A DNA stretch of 64,000 bases from Eledone cirrhosa (GCA_964016885.1 OZ024740.1:296614670-296678669); one strand, 5' to 3'; positions 27,120 through 38,468 are shown, numbered from the stretch's first letter. The notes: generated by a model not told the origin, from the sequence alone. Translations and numbers: made by a program.

Positions 27120-28222
27120 GAGTAATACTTGGATGAGTTATTTTCCGTAGTCGCTTTCAATATTCATTGTCTTATTTACAATTTCATACAAATTTTTAAA
27201 CTCATCAACGTTCTTTCGCTGTTAACATACAGTACCGTTTTATGAAATCGATTCTGCAGTACAATTTTACGAAATGCCAAACCGAAAACGGTCACTGTTT
27301 TCCATCAAAAGAAATAGAACCCTTAAATAGCGAAGAAGGGACACGTGTTTTTATTTTAATTCTAATACATAGTATTTTTCAAAGTCAAATGAAAAGTTTA
27401 AAGAATACATGCATGTTAACTTAATGAATGGGATCTATACGCCTTTGGGTTGCCGAGTTAATTCATTCAGTTTTTTTTTTAATATTCATTGTAAACTTAA
27501 TGAATTGGATTTATAAGCCGTTAGATTGCCGAGTTAATTAATTCAGTTTTTTTTTTAATATTCATTGTAAACTTAAGGAATGGGATCTATAAGCCCTTTG
27601 GTTGCCGAGTTAATTAATTCAGTTTTTTTTTAAATATTCATTGTCTTATTTAAAATAACATATCAAAGACAACGTTATTTCGCTGTTAATAAACTGGTGC
27701 CTTCTACAGTACGTTTCATTTTCATTTTTCAATTATAGTTGCTCTATATTAAATTTAAATACTTCTATAACGATCATACAGTACCGTTTTATGAAATCGC
27801 TTCTGAAGTAGAATTTTACGAAATGCCAAACCGAAAAAGGTCAGTTTTCTAACAAAAGAAATAAAACCCTTACATTGCGAACCCCTTGTTCTAATACTGG
27901 GGTTAGTTATTTCCCCCTCTTCTAATAAACGTCTAATATATAGGGGCCCCTCTTGCTGACCAGGGTAATCAAAGTGTAAACTATCATACAAACCTTCATA
28001 ATATGCATTTTCAAACTTGCATATCATCGACATTGCTATTTCACTGTTAATAAACAACGCTTTTCACGTCGCTCGACTTCTCATTGTACGCCGTCCAGCG
28101 CCAAGTGCATATTCCTTTTTTTTCCCTGAAACTGCTTCTTTATAATAAACTTTCAATAATATTTTTCAAATTATTAACTTAATAAAAAGTGGCCCCGGGT
28201 GCAACCGGGCTCAGCTGCTAGT
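27120..28222 (+). mobile_element. Candidate non-autonomous Helitron (3' end recognisable)
   Basis: Non-coding, AT-rich block with internal duplications: a segment around 27,235-27,330 (GTACCGTTTTATGAAATCG...) returns at 27,782-27,880, and three 76-bp tandem units lie between them. It ends with a GC hairpin (CCCGG at 28,194-28,198, loop, CCGGG at 28,205-28,209), a 7-nt gap and CTAG (28,218-28,221) followed by T. A hairpin just upstream of CTRR with insertion before T is the classic Helitron 3' end. The 5' TC terminus was not located. The motif TTATTTCCCCCT at about 26,005 and 27,908 hints that the RTE-like LINE at 26,030 may sit inside the same element. Confidence 0.5.
27418..27645. repeat. 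76-bp tandem triplicate
   Basis: Three consecutive copies start at 27,418, 27,494 and 27,570 with AACTTAATGAATGGG-type sequence. Each contains TTGCCGAGTTAATT and a T10-like run, then AATATTCATTG. Copies differ by several substitutions. The unit lies inside the candidate Helitron; minisatellites are common in non-autonomous Helitrons. Confidence 0.85.
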
Positions 28223-28439
28223 ATATATAATTGAAAAAGTGGAGAATAACATGGTCAACAGTACAAAAAAGGGGATTTTTTTTACAGTCTAACAATTGTT
28301 TCAGTGATAAAGTTGTCTAAAAATTGCTGAACACTAGAAGCAGTGCCACTCAATTTTAAATGCGATGTTAGCTCGATCAGATCTTCGGAAACTGTTATAA
28401 AAAATATATATAACCGGCAAATTTACAAATTCAAATTAC

Positions 28440-28830
28440 ATCATCAATAATAATATTAATAATAAAGATAGAGAGAGAAAAGAAGGAAGAAAGGGAGATA
28501 GATGCAGTAAAGAAAGAAAGGAAAGGAAAAAGAAAAAGAAGAAGGATAAAGAAAATGAGAAAGAAGAAGAAAAAGGAGAGATAATTACAGAGAGAAATAT
28601 AAAGAGAAGAGCATATATGTAAAATGATGGTAGACAGAGGAGAGACAAGCATAAGGATAAATAACGTAGGATAGAAAGAAAAATAGAGGGAAAAATAATA
28701 ACAACAATAAATGAATAAACGTTAATACATGAATAAATCTAAATAAAAATAAAAATAAATATATAAAAAATAGATAAAAAATAGATAAATAAATAAATAA
28801 ATAAATAAATTACATCTATCTATCTATCTA
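28440..28830. repeat. Purine-rich and AAAT simple-sequence tract
   Basis: 28,460-28,610 is almost purely A/G on the plus strand (GAGAGAGAAAAGAAGGAAGAAAGGG type). 28,690-28,812 is AAAT/AAATA simple sequence and 28,814-28,830 is (ATCT)n. Open frames on the minus strand here are low-complexity Ser/Phe/Leu artefacts. Confidence 0.8.
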
Positions 28831-29030
28831 GGACGGGTAAAATTCCCGAGATCTATGGATGAGTTCTCTCCCGCGGTCTCTGCTCCTCATTATCGCTGCC
28901 ATGTCCTGCATCTCTAACAGACCAGTGTCTGTCCTTAGGGCATCAACATACGTTAACCTTGGTCTTCCTCTTCCAGTGTGTCCATGTAGGGGCTCCCACA
29001 GGAGCACTGTGTGCAATATCAACTGTGGAT
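28831..29030 (-). pseudogene. C-terminal fragment of a non-LTR retrotransposon
   Basis: Reading leftwards from about 29,022, the frame encodes LLWEPLHGHTGRGRPRLTYV, then DALRTDTGLLEMQDM and an RDRGRELIHRSREFYPS end at 28,828. The GRGRPRLTYVD pattern followed by a DR.R..L......P end is typical of the last residues of RT proteins from non-LTR elements. The stop is followed by (TAGA)n and AT-rich sequence, a plausible 3' tail. Only about 65 residues remain. Confidence 0.55.
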
Positions 29031-29490
29031 GTCGGTGAGCACATCTAATGTGATATTAAATGGTATAAAATGTGAAAAATGAAAATAAATACGTTAAAGA
29101 AGTAAAAATGTGCGAAGAATATTTAAACATATTAAAATTATTGAGAGTGGTTTTTGAGAATTGTTAAAATATATGGAGAGATATGAAGGTAAAAATATGA
29201 TAATGTTAAATATATTTATGTGTGTATTGGTTATTTTAATAAATAAATAAATTAATTAGTTTTAAGTTATATTATATGATAAAATAAAATGTCAGAGATG
29301 AAATAAATTTAGGGAGAGAAATATAAAGATAGAGAGTAAAAGATAGAGATATATAAAATAAGAATATAAATATAAGAGGTCTTGGTGTTGTTCTTTGATA
29401 GATGATGACAATTATAATTATAATCATAATCATAATGATGATGCTGCTGATAATGTGATATTATAAAAGATCTAAGTGGTACAATCCGGA
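29031..29490. other. AT-rich spacer, nothing recognised
   Basis: A/T-rich sequence with short AATAAATAAATAAATT and ATAATTATAATCATAATCATAATG simple tracts. No open frame or motif of note. Confidence 0.6.
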
Positions 29491-30127
29491 TTATGGAATA
29501 GATAAGATGGAATTAAGCTGGTCTAAAGTTCTCAAATTTGGTCGCCGATTTATGTCGACAGAAAATAGTTCTTTCAATTTTACTGTTAAGAAGCATTTGT
29601 TGTAATTTAAAATTTGGAAAAGTTCCATATTACAGAGACCGCAGTGGGACATACCAATTTGATAGGCCTTTGCTTTTGATAGCTTCGTCCAGCTGATTTT
29701 ATATTCCAAGTTTGCATCCTTCAGTTGCCAGATTTTATTGGCGAGAGTCGTTGTATTTAAGAGATTCCTGTTAATCATAGAGTGTCTATGTACGTACCAC
29801 CTTTTCTTAAACTCCCCAGCTGTGGAACCAATGTAATGCCATGCTAAACTACCTGAATTTATAGTACATAGGTATACTATATTTGTCTCTAGGCATCTAT
29901 TTTGTAAAGGGCATTTATCAGGTAGATGGCAGTTACATTTAGATGCTTTTCTATGTGCCGGTTCTTCGATATGGTTTTGTAGGTTGCTATGTATGGGCTG
30001 AGAATTGGGTTTGTTGATGTATTGTGGTGATGTGTTCTGGCGTGTGTTTGGTTGTGATGATGTTATGTGCTTATGTTTTGTATTTGGTATTATGGTACTT
30101 ATTTGCGGGCCACTTGTATTATAAATT
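29491..30127 (-). mobile_element. Penelope-like element fragment, GIY-YIG endonuclease
   Basis: The minus-strand frame stays open from about 30,127 down to the stop near 29,491. Reading with the gene there is a Cys/His cluster (CNCHLPDKCPLQNRC), then NIVYLCTINSG and HYIGSTAGEFKKRWYVHRHS, then ALSNKIW-like and ISWTKLSKAKAYQIGMSHCG, LCNMELFQIL and a leucine/asparagine-rich end. The cysteine motif, the VY...YIG core and the SKAKAY-x-CGLC region match the C-terminal GIY-YIG (Uri-type) nuclease of Penelope-like retroelements. The reverse transcriptase is absent. Upstream the copy ends at a 37-bp foldback (30,091-30,175). It lacks the usual start, so it is a truncated copy. Confidence 0.8.
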
Positions 30128-30172
30128 CTTTTATAATTAATTTATAATACAAGTGGCTCGCAAATAAGTACC

Positions 30173-30175
<3 letters not shown>
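30091..30175. repeat. 37-bp inverted repeat at the truncated end of the Penelope-like fragment
   Basis: Arms 30,091-30,127 and 30,139-30,175 are reverse complements with one mismatch (C/T) and an 11-bp spacer. The left arm is part of the Penelope-like open frame; the right arm is an inverted copy of that same end and runs into (TA)n. Confidence 0.9.
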
Positions 30176-30211
<36 letters not shown>

Positions 30212-30242
30212 GGTTAGCATAGGTTAGTCGTTAGTGATATCT

Positions 30243-32416
30243 AAGTAAGCAAGAGATGGAATGCCATTCAAGATGTGTATGACGAAAAAGAAGACGATTT
30301 AGAGACATATGACATAGATAATAACTGGAATTTCTTACGTGGCAACTTACTGTAGGCTACTGATGAAACTTGTGGCTGGAGCAGAGCTCCAACCAGACAG
30401 AGAGTGACCTGGTGGTGGAATAACACAGTAGATAGGGCCATTAGAGACAACAGACTAGCATGGAAGGCTTGGGAAAAGGGTGGGAGTAGAGAAGGATATA
30501 CAGCCGCTAAGAGAGAAGCTAGACGTCAGGTGTACTTAGCACGCAGGGAGGCTGAGAGTAGGAGGTTTGCCAATGTTCTGCGATGGGAAGATCAGAGGCG
30601 TGCGGTGTTCCACATTGCAAGGCAGTGTGTCAATGAAAATCAGGATGTTGTTGGAGATAAATGTGTCCGGAATGATGCCGGTGCAATTAGTGTCACGAAT
30701 GATCAGAAAAAGGGGGCCTGGAAATGACATTATGAGAGACTGATGAATGTGGAGAACGAATGGGAGAGAGAGAAATTACCCTCAGTAGATCCGACAGAAG
30801 GACCAGCTATTGAGATTGATGAATATAGGGTCCAAGAGGCGATTAAGGAAATGAAAAATGGTAAGGCTGCTGGACCGTCGGGGATAGTTGCTGAGATGCT
30901 AAAGGCATCAGGGGACGTAGGCACTAAACTGGTTGCACGCATAATCAATCAGGCTATATACGGTGGTGTCATACCCAAAGACTGGTGCAGCAGTATTCTC
31001 ATAGATTGCTACAAAGGTAAGGGGGATGCTCTGGAGAGGAGCAATTATAGGGGTATAAAACTGATGGATCAGGTTATGAAAGTGGCAGAAAGGATATTAG
31101 CACAACTAATTAGAGAAAGGGTCAAACTAGATGAGATGCAGTTTGGTTTTGTGCCTGGGAAAAGTACAACAGATGCCCTCTTCTTGGTGAGACAATTACA
31201 AGAGAGGTTTTTAGAGAAGAATAAGCCACTATACTTAGCCTTTGTTGACCTAGAGAAGGCCTTTGATAGGGTACGCCGATCTGTCATCTGGTGGTCCCTA
31301 AGGAAACTAGGTGTTAAGGAATGGCTTGTGAGGGCAGTGGAAACTGTGTACAGAGGTGCTGTCAGTAAATTCAGGGTAGGAATAGAGTTTAGTGAGGAAT
31401 TCCAGATACAAGTAGGAGTACATCAAGGTTCGGTCCTCAGCCCGCTCTTGTTCATTATAGTCCTCCAAGCCATAACAGAGGAGTTTAAGACTGGCTGTCC
31501 ATGGAAACTTCTCTATGCTGACGATTTGGTTCTTATAACAGAATCAGTAGAGGAACTAGAGAATAAATTCTGGCTATGGAAACAGCAGTTGGAAGCAAGA
31601 GGACTGAGAGTGAACCTAGCTAAGGCAAAAGTGTTGATGAGTAGAAAAGATGACAAAACTCTGATTCCGTCAGGGAAATGGCCATGTTCGATATGCAGAA
31701 AAGGAACTGCCATAAATTCTATAAAATGCACACAATGCAGATGCTGAGTACACAAGAGATGTAGTGTGATAGCAGGAAAACTAACCCGTAGGGAGAAATA
31801 CGTATGCAGTAGATGTACAGGGAAATTAGACAGTAGCAGTCGCATTGATAGACACATTTTTCAAATGTAGGCGGGTGCTATAGAAGTGGCGGATAGCTTC
31901 CGGTACCTAGGAGATCAGATTAGCATGGGAGGGGGGGGGGGGGGTTCCGTGGCCATAGTATCTAGAATAAGGACGGGTTGGAAGAAGTTTAGAGATCTGC
32001 TTCCTCTGCTGACGAAGGAGAGTTTCTACCTGCATACGAAAGGCCGGTTATATGATGCCTGTGTGAGGAGCGCGATACTGCATGGTAGTGAGACATGGGC
32101 AGCAACTGCAGAGGATATGTGACGGCTGGAGAGAAATGAGGCAAGCATACTCCGTTGGATGTACAATGTCAATGTGCGTGAATGACACAGCATGGATGTG
32201 TTGAGAGAGAAACTGTGTCTGAGAGGGATAGAATGTAATGTGCGGGAGAGGAGACTGAGGTGGTATGGACATGTGATGCGCATGGAGGATGACCGATGGG
32301 TATATATATTCAGGTGTGAATCAAAGTACAACGGTGTGAGTTCAAATAGCATCATGTCCAAAATGAGGTGTTCTCAGTTTATAAGTAATTCAACAAACAA
32401 ACACAATGAACTATAG
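30243..32416 (+). pseudogene. RTE-like LINE copy, 5'-truncated, killed by nonsense mutations
   Basis: Close relative of the element at 54,451-57,606. It begins after the endonuclease and runs through the linker (TWWWNNTVDRAIRDNRLAWK), RT with DLEKAFDRV, VHQGSVLSPLLF and YADDLVLI (about 31,516), the zinc-binding insert (CSICRKGT...CTQC) and the C-terminal domain (RLRWYGHVMRMEDD, to about 32,300). All pieces lie in one frame. Stops interrupt it at 30,353 (TAG), 30,725 (TGA, a Cys codon in the sister copy), 31,745 (TGA, Trp in the sister), 31,868 (TAG), 32,120 (TGA, Arg in the sister) and 32,183 (TGA, Arg in the sister). I find no frameshift. A long G run (about 31,930-31,945) keeps the frame. 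Non-functional. Confidence 0.88.
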
Positions 32417-32436
32417 ATATTACAGATAGTTCCAGA

Positions 32437-32438
<2 letters not shown>

Positions 32439-32495
<57 letters not shown>

Positions 32496-32498
32496 CGC

Positions 32499-32550
<52 letters not shown>

Positions 32551-32612
32551 ACCCATTCTAGCATGGAAGATGGACGCTGAACGAAGATGATGATGATGAT
32601 ATATATATATAT
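32439..32612 (+). repeat. (CT)n microsatellite and LINE/SINE 3' tail
   Basis: (CT)n runs 32,440-32,549 with a short TCCCGCTCA interruption. It is followed by AACCCATTCTAGCATGGAAG and GACGCTGAACGAAGATGATG ending in (ATG)n and (TA)n. The CATGNAAGC/ATGGAAGATGGACG-type motif with a GAT/ATG repeat recurs at 57,940, 60,470 and (inverted) 46,900, so this is the 3' terminus shared by the RTE-like LINEs here. Confidence 0.75.
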
Positions 32613-32985
32613 TATGGAGGCACATGGCTTAGTGATTAGAGCATTGACCTTGCAATTGAAAGGTTGTGAGTTCAATTCTTAGACCGGGGATGTGTTGTTT
32701 CCTTGAGCAAGACACTTTATTTCACATTGTTCCAGTTTATACAGCTGTAGAAATGAGATGATAGGGACTGGGATCCCTATCATTCCACTGCAAAGTGGTC
32801 GTGGAGGTGCCACGGCAAAAGAGCACCCAGCCCACACTGTAAAGTGGTCGTGTAGGCGCCACAGTAAATGAGGTTGGTGTTAGGAAGGGCATCTAGCTGA
32901 ATAAATCAAGCCAGAATCAGTTCCCATCCCACCCTTGCAAGCCGGGAAAAGCGGACGCAAAATGATGATGATGATATATATGTAG
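32613..32985 (+). mobile_element. tRNA-derived SINE
   Basis: Begins GGAGGCACATGGCTTAGTGA with an A-box-like TGGCTTAGTGATTAGAGC and a B-box-like GTGAGTTCAATTC (about 32,667), the RNA polymerase III promoter of a tRNA-derived SINE. A CCTTGAGCAAGACACTTTAT body follows, then AAGTGGTCGT-GGCGCCAC repeats, then GTTGGTGTTAGGAAGGGCAT (32,873-32,892) and a CAAGCCGGGAAAAGCGGACG end with (ATG)n. The 3' part is shared with the LINE 3' end at 57,800-57,990. This architecture fits the octopus SINE class; the exact family name is not assigned. Confidence 0.85.
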
Positions 32986-33604
32986 TGGATAAAGGTGTAT
33001 TCCTTTCGGGATGAATGATAAAAAGAATAATGCCAGAATGTGATGTTAACAATGTTTATTTTACAATAACAATATTCACTTGTTGGTACATTGAGTATCG
33101 AGTAATAAACTTGTGGCAGCAATTATCACTATATTATTTACTGGCTAGCTACTTCGAGCTAGCGTGTATGCATGTATCAATACAGCGATATAAATAACAG
33201 GAAGACGAAGGATTAGTAAAAAACATAAGTAAACCTACCGTGTGTTTATGTTTGTCTATCCTGTCGTTGGTCAAATTTGCTGAGCGGGTATGAAATGCGA
33301 GAGCCTTAGGCCAGGAGAAAGAAAGAGTAAAAGGTCTGCTGATGCCTATATCGTTATCTCTCGCGGACTGTTTGCTGCTTCGGGGTCTCTCTGCCTAGTG
33401 GTGTAGTCTGTGGCCGAAAAGGTGAGAGCCAGTAAGGCCAGGAGAGATAGATAGAGTAAAAGGGAATTGACTACATCGTTATTCTCTCAAGGACTACTGC
33501 TTCATGGTGTGACTGCTGGGTACTCCAAGTCTTTGTATTTATAAGTTTTCTATAGCTATGTGTATATGTGTATATGGGGTTGATTTATGATCAGCCATGT
33601 GGAT
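32986..33604. other. Unassigned sequence, possible old repeat
   Basis: Starts TGTAGTGGATAAAGGTGTAT. It contains two related segments, about 33,300-33,370 and 33,424-33,490, each with a GAGAGCC...AAGGCCAGGAGA-x-AGAGTAAAAG motif and a CTACATCGTTAT-type follow-up, so it is internally duplicated. No coding frame of note. An LTR is conceivable but I see no matching second copy or terminal inverted dinucleotides. Confidence 0.4.
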
Positions 33605-33632
33605 ATCTATCTATCTATCTATCTATCTATCT
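33605..33632. repeat. (ATCT)7 microsatellite, left flank of Tx1-like LINE
   Basis: Seven perfect ATCT units directly abut the 5' end of the Tx1-like element. The same motif begins again at its 3' end (37,537). Confidence 0.9.
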
Positions 33633-33633
33633 A

Positions 33634-36600
33634 CGGAGGGCAAAACTTTCGTCAAGGCATAATCGTCTCCACACCTTAAACTTATAAGGGTTTCTATGGA
33701 AACCTATAATGACCTAAAAAATAAATTTTCACAGGACGTGGGCAACCCCTGCCACAAACCCATCAAACGCGTCCTGTTAAAATGTTTCCCCACCCCACCC
33801 AACACCCCATCCAGCACCCAAATGGAGATTGAACAACCCTATCTCCAGGAAACGAAAAGGTAAGTGCACCTTTCGTCCTTTTTCTCCAACTTTTCTTCAC
33901 CAACATGACTAGTTTACGAGTTGGAACCGTGAATGTGCGTGGCCTAGGGATGCCCTGGAAACAGGGCCAACTTTTAAACGACCTTAGGTCACACAGTATG
34001 GATGTGATAGCCATCACCGAGTCCAGGATCCACAACAGTCAGAAACTAACCCCCATCTTCGTCGCCTTTGAGATCTACGCATCTCTCTGTCAGCCAGGAG
34101 GTGGAGGTGGAGTGGCTGTCATGTTTCGGAAGAACCTGAACGTCGGAGTACAGCAAGTACACTTGGACCCGGAGGGTAGACTGGTAGTCCTAGACGTGAA
34201 CAGTATCGGAGGTGGAGCCTTCAGACTGGTGGCCGTTTATGCCCCGACCGGGCAATCGCAATCACGGCCAGACTTCTTTAAGCGTCTAGAGTCTTTTCTG
34301 GGAACGTCTCGCTCCTTACTTTTAGTGGGGGACTGGAATGGTATCCTAGATGCACGATGGAACTATGTGGGAGCATGTCCCAGTAGAGCTGGGTGCAACA
34401 GCCTCAAAACTTTAATCGACCAATTCCAACTGGCCGATAGGTATCGACTGGATTTTCCGACTGCACCACAGTGGACGTGGGCAAACCGCAATGGGACATA
34501 TAGATCGTATTTAGATAGGTTCTTCATTAGAGAAAGGGACAAGGAGATGTTAAGCTGTCCACGAATGCACGTGGTTGCCTATTCAGATCACAAGTTAGTC
34601 GTCTGCTTAGTCAACCGTGATAGAATACATAGACAGGGTCCCGGATACTGGAAGCTGAACGTGTCATTGCCGGCACGTAAAGCTTACAGTGAACGGATAA
34701 GTAGACTAGTCAAGCAACAGTTAACGGGAGCCATCGTCAACAATAGATGGTGGTACTCTCTCAAGAAAGCAATTAGAATAGAATCGATAATGTATAGCAG
34801 AGAGTTAGCCTTAGAGAAAAACAGAATAGAAAGAGAATTAGTAGCCAAGGTAGAGGAGGCACTTAGAAGTGGAAACGCGGCTAGAGTGTTAGCGTCAAGA
34901 ACAGCACTGGACCAGTTCTTCGATGCGAAACACGAAGGCTGCGTGGTCAGAAGCAAAACACGTGCTCTAGGAAACGAAGGAGTGAAAGCTGTCAGCTGAG
35001 CCCGAGTGGCGGAGGCAAAAAGTGGCAACAAGTCCACAATTCGGTCTTTGAAAGACCAAAACGGACGCGTGCTATTTGACCCCAAGCAAATGTGCACGGC
35101 CTTTCAGCGGCACTTTGCGCGACTGTTTGAGCAGAACGACGGTGAGCCGAACGGGGCAATGGACTTTAGTTCATACCTCGACGGCCTGCCGCGTCTCTCA
35201 AACACGGACGCCGAGTTCTGCGAAAGACCGATCACGGACACTGAGATACGGGACGCTCTGGGCCGCTGCAGGAAACGCAAGTCACCCGGTCTAGATGGTC
35301 TACCCTACGAATTTTACATAGGCATGCCGGACTTGTTCTCTGGCGTCCTCAAAGCCGTCTACTGCAATTGGCAGCAGAACGGGAGAATTCCCAGTTCTGA
35401 AGGCAAAGGCGTAGTAACGCTGATCAGGAAAGACGAGAACAAGGGGGACAAAATTAACAACTTCAGACCCATAACTCTGCTCAACACAGAGTTAAAGATT
35501 TTGGCCAAGGTGCTAGCGACGAGGTTGGCGCTTGTCGTCGAGAACCTGGTAGGTAAAGCGCAAACGTGTGCAATCCAGACCAGGTCCATACACGACAACC
35601 TCCACCTCATGCGATACATCATAGAGAGGGTGGGTAGTAAACCCGGCTTCGGTGTGGCTCTGATCAACTTGGATCAGTCTAAGGCATTCGATAGGGTCGA
35701 CCATTGATACTTGGAAGCGGTTCTCAAGGCGGCCGGTTTCGGTCCCGTGGTCAGAGGATGGATCGAGGCGATGCACACCAGCATCTGCTCGAGGGTCAAG
35801 GTGAACAGTTACTTCGGAGCCGTTCGCAATCACGCGTTCCATTCGACAGGGGTGCCATCTCTCCTCCATTCTGTATGTATTGACTCTAGAGCCACTACTG
35901 CGGAAATTGGAGCTGTTGCAGGGCTTATGCCGACGACGTGACGGTAATGGTGTCGAGCACCTCGGAAATCGGGGTGATCGGCAACTTACTGAAAGAATAC
36001 GAAACGCTGACGGGAGCAAAACTAAACCCGGACAAGTCTGTCGGTTTGCAACTCGGTACGTAGAGAGGCAAACCGATGACATCCGACAGCGTCGTTGGAC
36101 GCTGGGCGGACGGACCGGTGAAATTGCTCGGGGTCTGGTTCGGTCCAGACCTCCAGGTGGAGAAAAACTGGAACGAGGTCACGGCCAAGGTGTTTGCACT
36201 CACCCAGAAGTGGGCAGAGTGCAAACTGTCCTTGAAAGGTCGAGCGGAGGTGGCGAACACTTTCATAGCGTCCGTCATCTACTACCGCTTGACTGTCGTG
36301 CCTTGTCCCCGTGAACACCTCGCCAAGATGGAACGCATGCTCTTCCAGTTTCTGTGGAAGAAGCAGGCTCCGCTGGTGAGGAGATCCGTCTGCTGTCAGC
36401 ACCCTTCCAACGGAGGGCTGGGAATGCCGTGGCTGATGATGCGCAAACATGTGCTGAAGCTGCGGCATCTCCAGGTATTCCTCACCGACCCCCAACCGGT
36501 GTGGGCGCCGTTTGTGAGACAGGCTTTCCCACTGCTCGTCTCGTTGACGGAGCTGCAGTCCTGGGTGAAGAAAAGACCGAAAACGATGGGTGCCTGGCAC

Positions 36601-37536
36601 ATTGAATGCGCTCAGGCGCTCACAGTCCTCTGGCAGCAATCAGTGGATACTCCACTTCGACATTCTATAGAGGGATTGTACGTTACAATGGCGACGACGT
36701 GCTCGGAGAGACTCTGGGCGTCGAAGACGATGAGCTCACCAGTCTGTTTGGTAGGACTTTCCGCCCGAGACCTATGGACAACTTCCAGAGGTCCCTGGCC
36801 TGGCAGTGCTACCGAGGAGCTCTACCGGTTCGTGACAAGATCTACAGGCACGGACGCCCCGGCAGGGATCCTTCCAAGAGGACGTGTCCAAGATGCGCGC
36901 AGGACATTGAAACAGTCCTGCACGCAATTGTACACTGCCCGGGCGTAACCGATCTGTGGAACTATGCAGAACAACTGCTGTCGCGTATGGGACAAATCCA
37001 GTTGACTGCCGAGTCCATAGTAAGGATCAAACCGCCAGCCTCTTTCAAAAACGAAAGAGAGGCGGTTTTCCTCTGTACAGTGGCTATGGTGAAAGAAGTT
37101 ATATAGTGGACGAGGTTGAGAGGACTGAGGACAGATGCCTTTCTCTCCGGACAACAATTGATTCTATTCTTTAAGTATCACTTTAGAAGGAGAATCAGGG
37201 TGGAGAGAGAGGCACTGCACCCCAGTAAATTTACTGAAAGGTGGGTGAATGAAGCGAAAATGGCCCGAGTGATTGGGCCTTCTCTGTTTATAAGCCTGTA
37301 GGTTGAGGAAGAGAGCAAAAGGAAGAAAGGAGCACTTACACAACACGCTCATGGAGTTGAGGGTTGTTCTATCGACGGGGTATTAAACAACCCATTTGTG
37401 GTGCCTTCCCCCTATTGGGGATTTCGATTGTTGTAATTGTTTGTTTTTATATTTTTACACGACTGTATGTAAAATCCCCGGCATGTCTTTGTATTGTCCC
37501 CTTTTCTTGTGCGCCCTTGTAACTAATAAAGAAATA
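33634..37536 (+). pseudogene. Tx1/L1-like LINE, ORF2 with endonuclease, RT and zinc knuckle (decayed)
   Basis: From ATG at 33,905 an apurinic-type endonuclease (RVGTVNVRGLG, ITESRIHNS, VAVYAPTG, GDWNGILD, SYLDRFFI, SDHKLVV) leads into an RT (DALGRCRKRKSPGLDGLPYE, RPITLLNTELKILAKVLATR, LDQSKAFDRV) with YADD at 35,926-35,937. A thumb region with FLWKKQAPLVRRSV, then an RVT-type zinc motif (CPRCAQDIETVLHAIVHCPG) and a KMARVI end (about 37,300) follow. The layout and motifs are those of Tx1-clade ORF2. Breaks: TGA 34,997; TGA 35,705 (Trp expected); frame changes between about 35,830 and 35,925; TAG 36,061; a frame change near 36,620; TAG 37,104 (Trp expected). No ORF1 fits in the 270 bp before the ATG. 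It ends in AATAAAGAAATATATCTATC. Confidence 0.87.
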
Positions 37537-37822
<286 letters not shown>

Positions 37823-37995
37823 TGAATAGATATATTAGTGTGTGTGTGTCCGTTAGATGTATTATTGCATTTCAAGAATTACGAAGAATTTGCAAGTTAC
37901 TTCATCCAGAGAGGATTAATAATAGCTTCACTAACTTTGGGGGACTATTTGTGTGTGGTGGTGTGTATGTATATATGTATATATATATTCGTGCA

Positions 37996-38155
37996 TGCGC
38001 ACTTCGGTCCAGCCTTTGCACATGTCCACTTCGGTCCAGCCTTTGCACATGTCCACTTAGGTCCAGCCTTCACACATGTTCACTTAGGCCCAGCCTTTAC
38101 ACATGCGGACTTAAGTCCAGCCTTCGCGCATGCGCACTTCGGTCCAGCCTTCACT
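37996..38155. repeat. 27-bp minisatellite, about six copies
   Basis: Units of type CACTTCGGTCCAGCCTTTGC plus ACATGTC repeat six times with CTTAGG, CTTAAG and CGCATGCG variants. Because 27 is a multiple of three the forward frames look like nine-residue peptide repeats, but nothing else supports coding. Confidence 0.9.
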
Positions 38156-38305
38156 GAGAGAGAATCAACATGACATTGAACGCTAGTAGTTTGTGATCTG
38201 ATGCTACTTGGAGAATTTTATATATATTATTTATATTGCAAAAGGGATTGCCAAAGTTGTAATAATTTATAGTTTTAAAGGACTTAATGTTCAATCCTTC
38301 CTTAC

Positions 38306-38468
38306 ATGAACAGTTAATTAATTTTAATCTGTGTGGATTCTTATTTGTTACAACTAGGTGTTTTGTATTTAGTTTGCAAACTTTGTACACTTTAAAACCT
38401 GTGTATTCTTTCTTTATATCATCTAGATCCACTTCATAATAGAATGAGACTGAAGGAATGTATGTATG
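38306..38468 (-). CDS. Candidate exon of an unrecognised gene
   Basis: On the minus strand a good acceptor (ATATCTTTTAG before 38,468) and a good donor (GTAAGG after 38,306) enclose 163 nt that are open in one frame, with a 1-nt overhang (54 codons + 1). The product segment starts HTYIPSVSFYYEVDLDDIKK and contains YKVCKLNTKHLVVTNKNPHR. The frame stays open for some distance past the donor. I do not recognise the family. The composition is less biased than the surrounding AT-rich DNA. It could be a host exon or a transposon fragment. No neighbouring exon was found. Confidence 0.3.

Noticed and set aside
28431..28652. Ser/Phe/Leu-rich ORFs on the minus strand
   Set aside because: Low-complexity translation of a purine-rich tract.
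35513..36639. Minus-strand ORFs of 189 and 205 codons opposite the Tx1-like LINE
   Set aside because: Shadow frames of the plus-strand ORF2, whose endonuclease, RT and zinc motifs are clear.
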